From contig LR590083.2 of assembly GCA_901457705.2 (NCBI GenBank), positions 2,170,597-2,234,596 on the forward strand: DNA of 64,000 bases, read 5' to 3'. This stretch comes from Beijerinckiaceae bacterium RH AL1 (lineage in GTDB: Bacteria; Pseudomonadota; Alphaproteobacteria; Rhizobiales; Beijerinckiaceae). The notes under the pieces are model-generated. The model was not told where the DNA came from. It ran no database searches and worked only from the letters and a program-made list of their open reading frames with translations. Below, one piece after another: positions 1 through 7,897 of the stretch. A program made the position numbers and the translations under genes. Positions within the stretch are counted from its first letter, which is position 1, and each line of letters begins with the position of its first letter.

Positions 1-54
1 CCCTGACGCCGAGCGTGTTGCGGCGCCGCGGACAATCCGAGAGAAGGTCGCGGC

Positions 55-738
55 ATGTACAAGCGCGTCCTTCACGTCGTCACGAACCGAGCCCATTACG
101 CCAGCCCCGATCAGCCGACCGGGCTGTGGCTGTCCGAGCTTGCGCATGCCTATGACGTGTTCGCATCGCGCGGCTACGAGCAGCGCCTCGTGAGCCCGAA
201 GGGCGGCCCAACGCCGCTCGAGCCGCGGTCGCTCAAGTGGCCTTATCTCGACAGCGCGACGAAGGCCTGGTGGCGGAAGCCGTCGCGCGAGAAGCTGCTC
301 GCGGAGACCGCGCGCCCCGACGAGGTCGATGCGTCAGATTACGACGCGATCTACTTCACCGGCGGCCATGCTGTGATGTGGGATTTTCCGGACGATGCTG
401 GCTTGCAGGCGCTCACCCGCGCGATCTTCGAGCGCAACGGCGTGGTGGCGTCCGTCTGTCACGGCTACTGCGGCCTTTCGAACACGCGGCTCTCCGACGG
501 CCGTCTGCTCGTCGAAGGGCGCCGCCTGACCGGTTACTCGTGGGCAGAAGAGATGCTGGCCGGGGTGGCCAAGAAGGTGCCCTACAATGCCGAGGCCGAG
601 ATGCGACGGCGCGGGGCGCGGTACGAGAAGGGCTGGCTGCCGTTCATGTCGAACGTCGTCGTCGATGGACGCTTGGTGACCGGGCAGAACCCGGCGTCGG
701 CGCAGGCGACCGCGACTGCGGTCGTGAACCTGCTCTGA
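55..738 (+). CDS. DJ-1/PfpI family protein (Hsp31-like, type 1 glutamine amidotransferase fold)
   Basis: The 227-residue protein has a class I glutamine amidotransferase-like fold of the DJ-1/PfpI group. The nucleophile elbow VCHGYCG puts the reactive Cys at about residue 135, followed by His136. The conserved acidic residue is probably Glu28 in GLWLSEL, and FTGGHAVMWDF (about 101-111) is the usual loop. Length and the GLWLSE/GGH motifs fit Hsp31-like proteins, whose members act as glyoxalase III, deglycase or stress chaperone; which applies cannot be read from sequence. There is no signal peptide, so it is cytosolic. The ATG at 55 is preceded by a GAGAAGG ribosome site. It stands alone, convergent with the small gene downstream. 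Confidence 0.85.
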   Translation: MYKRVLHVVTNRAHYASPDQPTGLWLSELAHAYDVFASRGYEQRLVSPKGGPTPLEPRSLKWPYLDSATKAWWRKPSREKLLAETARPDEVDASDYDAIYFTGGHAVMWDFPDDAGLQALTRAIFERNGVVASVCHGYCGLSNTRLSDGRLLVEGRRLTGYSWAEEMLAGVAKKVPYNAEAEMRRRGARYEKGWLPFMSNVVVDGRLVTGQNPASAQATATAVVNLL

Positions 739-751
739 GCCGTCTACACCA

Positions 752-997
752 CTAGTTTTCGTCGAAGCAGCCGCTGAACGAGACGCTGGAGGCGCCGTCG
801 GCGCGGGCATGGCATTCGTTGTCGTACGGGACGAGCCGGTCGCCGCCCATCGACGCGCAGACCGGCGTGACGTGATCGCAGGTGCCGGGCTGCACCGCCA
901 CGCTCCGCCCCGTCACGAGAGCGGCGTCGTCCTCGGCATTGGCGGCGCCGGCAATCAGCATGCCAGCCGTCAAAACGATCGCGCCGAGAACCTTCAT
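752..997 (-). CDS. small secreted Kazal-like protein
   Basis: This 81-residue protein starts with a clear signal peptide (MKVLGAIVLTAGMLIAGAANA, cleavage after ANA). The mature part has four cysteines in the order C-x6-PVCA, then YDNECHARADG and a last Cys near the end. PVC followed by Y-x-N-x-C-x-A resembles the core of Kazal-type serine protease inhibitor domains, although the spacing is irregular and one disulfide pair is missing. The ATG at 997 was chosen because AGGGGAT lies a few bases upstream and the signal peptide begins there; an in-frame GTG at 1015 is possible. It presumably acts in the periplasm or outside the cell. The inhibitor function is an inference. Confidence 0.6.
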   Translation of the reverse strand: MKVLGAIVLTAGMLIAGAANAEDDAALVTGRSVAVQPGTCDHVTPVCASMGGDRLVPYDNECHARADGASSVSFSGCFDEN

Positions 998-1025
998 GAC
1001 ATCCCCTACAGTCACACCGCGTTAA

Positions 1026-1658
1026 TCAAACATTCATCGTGCCCTTCGGTTCCGCGCGCTCGCCCAACGCCACCTCGACGCGCCCCTCGTCCCGCGCCGC
1101 CTCGAAGACCTCCCAAGCGGCACTTGCATTCAAGGCCGCGATGGCTAGTCCCACGACGAGGTCGGGCCAGGGCGAACGGGTCGCGGCGGTCAGCGGCGCA
1201 GCTGCGATGATCGCGATGTTGGCGAGCACGTCGTTGCGCGCCGAGAGGAAGGCCGCCCTGACGAGGCTGCCACCCTCGGCGCGCTGCGCGGCAAGCAGCC
1301 AGGCGCATGCCGCGTTGACGACAAGCGCCCCGAGGCCGGCGAGCCCGAGGGCGACGGGCTGCGGCGGCGTCCCGCTCGACCAGCGCACCCACGCCATGAC
1401 GAGGGTCGCGAGGCTCGGCACGAGGATGATGCCCGCGAGCGCCATGCCCAGCCGCGCCCGGGCCGGCGCCGACCACGAGAGGCCGACGAGCAGCAGGATG
1501 CCGATCGACGCGTCCTCGAGAAAATCGATGCTGTCGGCAAAGAGCGACACCGAGCCGATCGCCAGCGCGACCGCGATCTCGATGACGAAATAGCCGAGGT
1601 TGAGCGCTGCGACCCAGCGCGCCGCGCGCCGCAGGGAACCCTCGACCGCAACGTTCAC
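1026..1658 (-). CDS. cation diffusion facilitator-like membrane protein, transmembrane domain only
   Basis: This 210-residue protein has about six hydrophobic segments and matches the transmembrane half of cation diffusion facilitators. ADSIDFLED (about 41-49) corresponds to the metal-binding TM2 motif and RNDVLAN to the TM5 motif, where an Asn stands for the more usual His. The C-terminal cytoplasmic metal-sensing domain (roughly 80-100 residues in typical members) is absent; the protein ends shortly after the last helix. The start is GTG at 1658, supported by GGGAGGAC upstream. The likely role is export of a divalent metal or cation across the inner membrane. Substrate is unknown. Neighbours give no hint. 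Confidence 0.75.
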   Translation of the reverse strand: MNVAVEGSLRRAARWVAALNLGYFVIEIAVALAIGSVSLFADSIDFLEDASIGILLLVGLSWSAPARARLGMALAGIILVPSLATLVMAWVRWSSGTPPQPVALGLAGLGALVVNAACAWLLAAQRAEGGSLVRAAFLSARNDVLANIAIIAAAPLTAATRSPWPDLVVGLAIAALNASAAWEVFEAARDEGRVEVALGERAEPKGTMNV

Positions 1659-1847
1659 GAGCGTCCTCCCGTTACCACCAACAAGCTCTTAATCACGTTC
1701 GCGAATTGCCACTCAAAAGCCGCGGGTTTGGATCGCGCTGTGTCGGCCCCGCACTAGGCGAGGAGCGGTGACGCACGTAACACGACGGCACCGGCAAGCG
1801 CGCCGGCGGACGAGCAACCCTCTCGAAACAGACCGGGGCAGATTGAA

Positions 1848-2069
1848 GTGGCCGAGAACACGCTGAGCTTGAACAAGACCCTGATGCTTTTCGGGCTTGC
1901 CGCGCTTGCGATGATCGCTGTCGCCGTCTTCGCGACGATGCCGTCGGCGGGGCAGCTCGAGGCGCGCGAGCGCACCACCCATACGCCATGCCACACCGAG
2001 CAGGTCGCCCTCGACCAGGGTTACGGCGTGAGCCGCATGGTCGAGCGTCGCGTCTGCGACGACTACTGA
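1848..2069 (+). CDS. small single-pass membrane protein, unknown function
   Basis: This 73-residue product begins at GTG 1848 and holds one strong hydrophobic helix (LMLFGLAALAMIAVAVFA, about residues 13-30). A short polar tail follows with two cysteines (PCHTEQ and RRVCDDY), probably on the periplasmic side and able to form a disulfide. I do not recognise the family. The Shine-Dalgarno before the GTG is weak, and a start at the internal ATG 1884 is possible. It lies divergently from the CDF-like gene and convergently with recO. Confidence 0.5.
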   Translation: MAENTLSLNKTLMLFGLAALAMIAVAVFATMPSAGQLEARERTTHTPCHTEQVALDQGYGVSRMVERRVCDDY

Positions 2070-2075
2070 GATTAG

Positions 2076-2792
2076 TTACCGCGCGAGGCTCGCGATGAAG
2101 GCCTCGCGCGACGCCGGCAACGTCTTGCCATGCGGGGCGTAGAGGTCCCGGTCGAGAAAATATCCCGTCAGGAGGAAGCCGGCGCCGACATCGGCGGCGG
2201 CTGCCTCCGCCTCGCCGGTGCGCAGAAACGCAGGCAGCGCCAGCATCCGGTCGTGATAGGGCGTGCCCGCCCCACGCGAGACGGCTCGGCCCGACTTCGG
2301 CGAGACGTAGACGAGATCGTCCCGCGCGCCCGTCGCCGCGCAGGAGTCCAAGTCGAGGCCGAAGCCGCTTTCCGCCAGGATCGCCGCCTCGAGCAGCACG
2401 AAATGCGGCGCCGCCACCTGCGGCTCCTCCAGCAGCGCGACGATCGTGAGCGCCGCCTCGAAAAGCGGCTCGCTCGGCTCGCGTTCGGCCAACTGCCGCA
2501 TCAGCTCGCCGAGAAAGTTGAGCCCGTGCAGGCTGGCTGGTCGCTCCATCAGCGCCGCCGCGCGCTGGTGCGTCGTCTCGACGGCGTAATAGCCGAGATG
2601 CTCGTCGAGCCGGGCGCGCCAGGTGACCTCGACCTCGTTGCCGGGCTGCAGCAGCGGCGCCATCCGCTTGCTGCGGCCGCCGCGCACAAGGCCGAGATGG
2701 CGACCATGGCCGCGCGTCATCACCTCGAGGATAACGCTCGATTCGCCATGCCGGCGGCCACCGATGATGAGACCCTCGTCGCGCCATTCCAT
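2076..2792 (-). CDS. recO: DNA repair protein RecO
   Basis: RecO assists RecF and RecR in loading RecA onto SSB-coated single-stranded DNA during recombinational gap repair. The N-terminal OB-fold begins MEWRDEGLIIGGRRHGESS and contains GHGRHLGLVRGGRSKR. The C-terminal part is the helical RecO domain (SLHGLNFLGELMRQL onward). The MEW start at 2792 was chosen by family similarity; in-frame starts 12 or 33 bases upstream are possible, and the ATG at 2804 has GGAAG before it. In many alphaproteobacteria recO follows era; here era is about 45 kb away. It is transcribed divergently from ilvB. Confidence 0.92.
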   Translation of the reverse strand: MEWRDEGLIIGGRRHGESSVILEVMTRGHGRHLGLVRGGRSKRMAPLLQPGNEVEVTWRARLDEHLGYYAVETTHQRAAALMERPASLHGLNFLGELMRQLAEREPSEPLFEAALTIVALLEEPQVAAPHFVLLEAAILAESGFGLDLDSCAATGARDDLVYVSPKSGRAVSRGAGTPYHDRMLALPAFLRTGEAEAAAADVGAGFLLTGYFLDRDLYAPHGKTLPASREAFIASLAR

Positions 2793-2883
2793 GCCGAGCG
2801 GCATAGCACGATGCTTCCGATTCACGGTTGATTCCGGTCCGGAAAAGGACTACCGACGCAACTTCACGAGGTTACACGTACCG

Positions 2884-2934
2884 ATGGCGCAGAGCCTTAT
2901 CGTAGATCGAGCGTCACCGACGGGACGAAGCTAA
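2884..2934 (+). CDS. putative ilvB leader peptide (Leu-Ile-Val codons)
   Basis: A 16-codon frame reads MAQSLIVDRASPTGRS, with adjacent Leu (CTT), Ile (ATC) and Val (GTA) codons at 2896-2904, the three end products of the pathway encoded downstream. The stop codon lies at the 5' arm of an inverted repeat (2932-2938 pairs with 2958-2964), and a strong intrinsic terminator follows before ilvB. A weak GAGGT ribosome site ends 11 bases upstream of the ATG. This is the layout of a translational attenuation leader. Ribosome-mediated attenuation of ilv operons is known in enterobacteria and has been reported for Caulobacter ilvBN. The peptide itself is a prediction. Confidence 0.6.
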   Translation: MAQSLIVDRASPTGRS

Positions 2935-2967
2935 GCGCTTCGACGAGCCCGCCGCTGGCGCTTACCC

Positions 2968-2989
2968 AAGGCCCTCAGGGGCCTTTTTT
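2968..2989 (+). terminator. intrinsic terminator upstream of ilvB (probable attenuator)
   Basis: AAGGCCC (2968-2974) pairs perfectly with GGGCCTT (2979-2985) across a TCAG loop, and six Ts run from 2984 to 2989. It faces the plus strand, yet the only upstream plus-strand candidate is the 16-codon leader peptide; recO lies on the other strand. It ends 38 bases before the ilvB start. A terminator in this position makes sense as an attenuator. I could not define an unambiguous antiterminator: GCCTT at 2894-2898 can pair with AAGGC at 2968-2972, but that lies in the leader codons. Confidence 0.75.
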
Positions 2990-3027
2990 GTTGCCCGGAA
3001 AACCACCAACAACCCGAGATCGCAATC

Positions 3028-4812
3028 ATGTCCGAGACCGCCGAGACCAAGCCCCGCGAGATGACCGGCGCGCAGATGGTCGTCCAGGCTCTGAAGGACC
3101 AGGGCGTCACCACCCTCTTCGGCTATCCCGGCGGCGCGGTGCTCCCGATCTACGATTCGCTCTACGGGCAGAACGACATCAAGCACGTGCTGGTCCGCCA
3201 CGAGCAGGGCGCGGCGCACGCGGCCGAGGGGTACGCGCGCTCCTCCGGCAAGGTCGGCGTGCTGCTGGTGACGTCGGGCCCCGGCGCGACAAACGCGATC
3301 ACCGGGCTGACCGATGCGCTGCTCGACTCGATCCCGCTCGTCTGCATCACCGGCCAGGTGCCGACGCACCTCATCGGCTCGGACGCCTTCCAGGAATGCG
3401 ACACGGTCGGCATCACCCGCCACTGCACCAAGCACAACTACTTGGTCCGCTCGGTCAAGGACTTGCCGCGTATTCTTCATGAGGCGTTCTATGTTGCGAG
3501 CCACGGGCGCCCCGGCCCGGTCGTCGTCGACATCCCGAAGGACGTGCAGTTCGCGCGCGGCGCCTACGACGCAACCGTGACGACCGAGCACAAGACCTAT
3601 CGCCCGCAGCTCGAGGCCGACCCCGTCCGCATCGAGCAGGCGGTGGCGATGATGGCCGCCGCCCGCAGGCCCGTCCTCTACACCGGCGGCGGCGTCATCA
3701 ACTCGGGCCCGGAAGCCTCGAAGCTGCTCCGCGAGCTGGTCGAGCTGACCGGCTTCCCGATCACCTCGACGCTGATGGGCCTCGGCGCCTATCCCGCGAC
3801 GGGCAAGAACTGGCTCGGCATGCTCGGCATGCACGGCACCTACGAAGCCAATCACGCGATGCACGATTGCGACGTGATGGTCTGCATCGGCGCGCGCTTC
3901 GACGACCGCATTACCGGCCGGCTCGACGCCTTCTCGCCCGGCTCGCGCAAGATCCACATCGACATCGACCCCTCCTCGATCAACAAGATCGTCAAGGCGG
4001 ACGTGCCGATCATCGCCGACTGCGCGCACGCGTTGCGGGCGATGATCGAGACATGGAAGGTGCGCAAGGCGAAGGTCGACGCGTCGAGCCTGCGCGACTG
4101 GTGGCGTGCGATCGAGACGTGGCGCGGCCGCAAGTCGCTGGGGTTCAAGCCGTCCAAGGACACGATCAAGCCGCAGCACGCCGTGCAGCGCCTCTACGAG
4201 CTGACCAAGGACCGCGACACCTACATCACGACCGAGGTCGGCCAGCACCAGATGTGGGCGGCGCAGCACTACGGCTTCGACGAGCCGAACCGCTGGATGA
4301 CGTCGGGCGGCCTCGGCACGATGGGCTACGGCCTGCCGGCGGCGATCGGCGTGCAGATGGCGCATCCCGATGCGCTGGTCATCGATGTCGCCGGCGAGGG
4401 CTCGATCCTGATGAACATGCAGGAGATGTCGACGGCGGCGCAGTACCGTCTGCCGATCAAGATCTTCATCTTGAACAACGAGTATCTCGGGATGGTCCGC
4501 CAGTGGCAGGAGCTGCTGCACGAGAAGCGCTACTCGGAGAGCTACTCGCACTCCCTGCCCGACTTCGTGAAGCTCGCCGAGGCCTACGGCGCCCACGGCA
4601 TCCGCGTGTCAGACCCAGCCGACCTCGACACGGCGATCAAGGCGATGATCGACCATCCCGGCGCGGTGATCGTCGACTGCCTCGTCGACAAGATGGAGAA
4701 CTGCTTCCCGATGATCCCGTCGGGCAAGGCCCACAACGAGATGATCCTTGCGGACGACGCCGACCTCGAGCTCGAGGCCGTCATCGACGCCAAGGGCCGC
4801 GAGCTGGTGTAG
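3028..4812 (+). CDS. ilvB: acetolactate synthase large (catalytic) subunit
   Basis: This 594-residue ThDP enzyme condenses two pyruvates to acetolactate, or pyruvate with 2-oxobutyrate, the first common step of valine, leucine and isoleucine synthesis. FGYPGGAVLPIYD (about 31-43) and RHEQGAAHAAEGYAR, with the ThDP-activating Glu59, mark the N-terminal pyrimidine-binding domain. The C-terminal pyrophosphate-binding motif runs from GEGSILMNMQEMSTA to ILNN; it has Glu where many ThDP enzymes have Asp (GDG). MVRQWQELLH is the usual C-terminal signature. It needs the small subunit IlvN, encoded 173 bases downstream across a palindromic repeat. Probable attenuation control lies upstream (2884-2989). 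Confidence 0.97.
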   Translation: MSETAETKPREMTGAQMVVQALKDQGVTTLFGYPGGAVLPIYDSLYGQNDIKHVLVRHEQGAAHAAEGYARSSGKVGVLLVTSGPGATNAITGLTDALLDSIPLVCITGQVPTHLIGSDAFQECDTVGITRHCTKHNYLVRSVKDLPRILHEAFYVASHGRPGPVVVDIPKDVQFARGAYDATVTTEHKTYRPQLEADPVRIEQAVAMMAAARRPVLYTGGGVINSGPEASKLLRELVELTGFPITSTLMGLGAYPATGKNWLGMLGMHGTYEANHAMHDCDVMVCIGARFDDRITGRLDAFSPGSRKIHIDIDPSSINKIVKADVPIIADCAHALRAMIETWKVRKAKVDASSLRDWWRAIETWRGRKSLGFKPSKDTIKPQHAVQRLYELTKDRDTYITTEVGQHQMWAAQHYGFDEPNRWMTSGGLGTMGYGLPAAIGVQMAHPDALVIDVAGEGSILMNMQEMSTAAQYRLPIKIFILNNEYLGMVRQWQELLHEKRYSESYSHSLPDFVKLAEAYGAHGIRVSDPADLDTAIKAMIDHPGAVIVDCLVDKMENCFPMIPSGKAHNEMILADDADLELEAVIDAKGRELV

Positions 4813-4818
4813 CGCTTT

Positions 4819-4964
4819 CCTTCTCCCGCTTGCGGGAGAAGGTGGCCCCGCAAAGCGGGGCCGGATGAGGGTCTCGCCGCCTCTAGTCCGACAAACGAGC
4901 AAGCGGCGAGGCCCTCATCCGACCCGACTTCGTCGGGCCACCTTCTCCCGCAAGCAGGAGAAGG
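4819..4964 (+). repeat. palindromic REP/MITE-like intergenic element between ilvB and ilvN
   Basis: About 146 bases form nested inverted repeats. The outer arms CCTTCTCCCGC...GGGAGAAGG (4819-4842) recur at 4941-4964. Inside, a GC-rich hairpin (ggccccgcaaagcggggcc, about 4843-4862) faces its counterpart near 4921-4940. The innermost GGATGAGGGTCTCGCCGC is mirrored by GCGGCGAGGCCCTCATCC, so the whole unit can fold back on itself. CTTCTCCCGC / GGATGAGGG elements are, from memory, widespread intergenic repeats in Hyphomicrobiales. A degraded fragment may remain at 17289-17310. Inserted inside an operon, it may affect ilvN expression or mRNA stability. Confidence 0.8.
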
Positions 4965-4985
4965 GTTCAACCGAGCATCGACCCC

Positions 4986-5543
4986 ATGAACGCCCCCAGC
5001 CCGCAGCCGCCCTCCCCGTACACCGCGCCGCCTAAAGAGCGCGCGCAGGTCACCCACACGCTTTCCGTCCTCGTCGACAACGAGCCCGGCGTCCTTGCCC
5101 GGGTCGTCGGCCTCTACTCGGGGCGGGGCTACAACATCGCGAGCCTTACGGTCGCCGAGGTGGCGCATGCCGATCACCTCTCGCGGATCACGATCGTCAC
5201 GTCGGGCACGCTCGAGGACATCGAGCAGATCACGCTGCAGCTCGACCGGCTCGTCCCGGTGCATTCGGTCACCGACCTGACGCTGCGCGGCGACTCCGTC
5301 GAGCGCGAGCTGGCGATGATCAAGGTCGCGGGTCGCGGGGAGGACCGGCAGGAAGCGCTGCGTCTCGCGGAGGCGTTCCGCGGCCGCGTCGTCGACGCCT
5401 CGACCGACAGCTTCATCTTCGAGATGACCGGCGCGGCCTCGAAGATCGATCATTTCGTCGATCTCATGCGACCGATCGGGCTCGTCGAGGTGTCGCGCAC
5501 CGGCGTCGCCGCGATCACGCGCGGCCCGGCGAAGATGCCGTAG
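4986..5543 (+). CDS. ilvN: acetolactate synthase small (regulatory) subunit
   Basis: This 185-residue protein is the regulatory partner of IlvB, raising its activity and giving feedback inhibition by valine. An N-terminal ACT domain starts at about residue 23 (HTLSVLVDNEPGVLARVVGLYSGRGYNI). A second regulatory domain follows, with KVAGRGEDRQEALRLAEAFRGRVVD and a C-terminal IGLVEVSRTGVAAITRG. There is a 20-residue Pro-rich N-terminal tail typical of Hyphomicrobiales proteins. The ATG at 4986 has no strong ribosome site. It is cotranscribed with ilvB if transcription passes the palindromic repeat. A terminator-like hairpin follows at 5553. Confidence 0.95.
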   Translation: MNAPSPQPPSPYTAPPKERAQVTHTLSVLVDNEPGVLARVVGLYSGRGYNIASLTVAEVAHADHLSRITIVTSGTLEDIEQITLQLDRLVPVHSVTDLTLRGDSVERELAMIKVAGRGEDRQEALRLAEAFRGRVVDASTDSFIFEMTGAASKIDHFVDLMRPIGLVEVSRTGVAAITRGPAKMP

Positions 5544-5552
5544 AAACAAGGA

Positions 5553-5583
5553 GGCGCGCGCAGATGCGGCGCCTCTTCTTTGC
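5553..5583 (+). terminator. intrinsic terminator after ilvN
   Basis: GAGGCGC (5553-5559) pairs with GCGCCTC (5571-5577), with an 11-base loop and a short T-rich tail (TTCTTT). It begins 9 bases after the ilvN stop codon. It would separate ilvBN transcription from the acyltransferase gene. Confidence 0.6.
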
Positions 5584-5699
5584 TCATTTCCAAGTCGCGT
5601 GTCTGTAGCGGGCGCCCTCCTCTTGCCGCCACGCACACGCCACCGCACTAGTTCCGTTATTTTAGTTCTAGTATGAAAAGCTCTCCGCCTAAGCTCATA

Positions 5700-5739
5700 C
5701 GACCAAAGTCTTAAATACTCGACGAAAGTCGTGATTACT
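5700..5739 (+). repeat. two tandem 20-bp direct repeats in an AT-rich promoter region
   Basis: CGACCAAAGTCTTAAATACT (5700-5719) is followed directly by CGACGAAAGTCGTGATTACT (5720-5739); 16 of 20 positions agree. The spacing is two helical turns, as expected for adjacent binding sites of one regulator on one DNA face. They lie in the AT-rich 5650-5760 stretch between ilvN and the acyltransferase, about 65 bases before its likely start. Which protein binds is unknown. Confidence 0.4.
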
Positions 5740-5803
5740 TGCAGCGCCTGCGCCGCTCGTGGATATTGCAGATCCTTATGACATAGTGATTTTTGGGATC
5801 TGC

Positions 5804-6688
5804 ATGAAGGATATTGGGCTGGCGTCAGGAGATCGCGAGTCCATAGGCGGTTTGGAAGCCAACCCTTCCGCCAAGACGCCGTTTCAACTTGATCGACAGG
5901 CTGCGCTCGCTTCCGCGAGCAAATCGATCGCCCGGCGGTCTCACCGGCTGTTGCGTCTTTACGGCGCCTTCTGCAGGCGCGACTTGTCCGCCCACTTCCA
6001 CCGCATCCGCCTCCTCGGGCGACTGCCCGAGATCGACGGGCCGATCGTCCTCTGCCTTAACCACCCGTCGTGGTGGGACGTCGAAGTCTACGGCTGGATG
6101 GGGACGACGATCTTCGCCGACCGCTTCTGTTTCGCGCCGATGGATGCGCCGAATCTCACGCGCTACAGCATCCTCGAGCGGTTCGGCGCCTTCGCGGTGC
6201 ATCCCAACAGCAATGCCGGCGCCTACGCCTTCCTCTCGATGGCGGAGCTCGTGCTGCAGAACCCGAAAGGGCTGCTGATGATCGCGGTCGAGGGGCGCTA
6301 CCGCGACGTGCGGGAGCGGCCCGTCCAGCCGCGGCCGGGGCTCGCTCACCTGGCGAGGCGTGCGCCCGGGGCGATGTTCGTGCCGCTCGCGCTGGAATAC
6401 GCGTTTTGGAGCGAGCGCCGCCCGAACCTGCTGATGAGCTTCGGCGAGCCGATCAGCGGCAGCGAGCTCGCCGCCTGCAAGCCGGCTGCGGCGACCGCGC
6501 GGATCGCCGAGGCGCTCGAGACCACCATGACGGCGCTCGCCGAGGCTGGCCGCTCGCGGGACCCGGCGCGGTTCTCGATCCTCCTCAAGGGTCGCGACGG
6601 CATGAGCGGGGTGATCGATCTGTGGCGCCGCGTGAACGCCCTGGCCAGCGGGTCGCGCTTCCAGAAGGCTCATCGGCACGACGCCTAG
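5804..6688 (+). CDS. lysophospholipid acyltransferase family protein (PlsC-like)
   Basis: The protein carries the PlsC acyltransferase core: NHPSWWD is the catalytic H-x4-D motif, VEGRYRD takes the place of the EGTRS-type substrate motif, and VPLALEY is the later block. Members move acyl chains onto lysophospholipids or ornithine-type lipids at the inner membrane. Substrate cannot be told here, and the absence of a clear TM anchor leaves a peripheral protein. I prefer the ATG at 5804; an upstream GTG at 5759 gives 15 more residues without a ribosome site. It sits between ilvN and ilvC without an obvious pathway link. Tandem 20-bp repeats lie upstream. Confidence 0.85.
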   Translation: MKDIGLASGDRESIGGLEANPSAKTPFQLDRQAALASASKSIARRSHRLLRLYGAFCRRDLSAHFHRIRLLGRLPEIDGPIVLCLNHPSWWDVEVYGWMGTTIFADRFCFAPMDAPNLTRYSILERFGAFAVHPNSNAGAYAFLSMAELVLQNPKGLLMIAVEGRYRDVRERPVQPRPGLAHLARRAPGAMFVPLALEYAFWSERRPNLLMSFGEPISGSELAACKPAAATARIAEALETTMTALAEAGRSRDPARFSILLKGRDGMSGVIDLWRRVNALASGSRFQKAHRHDA

Positions 6689-6792
6689 CTGGATCGGGCC
6701 GGTCGGCGGCCCGGACAGGGCTGGGCGGCAGCTGCTGCCCGCGTGAGCGGACGGCCATGGCGTCGCAAGCGCGATCGACGACAGCCCCGTGA

Positions 6793-7890
<1,098 letters not shown>

Positions 7891-7897
7891 GCGCGTC

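Noticed and set aside
2962-4596. Long minus-strand frame opposite ilvB
   Set aside because: Antisense of ilvB; codon bias of the plus strand explains the lack of stops.
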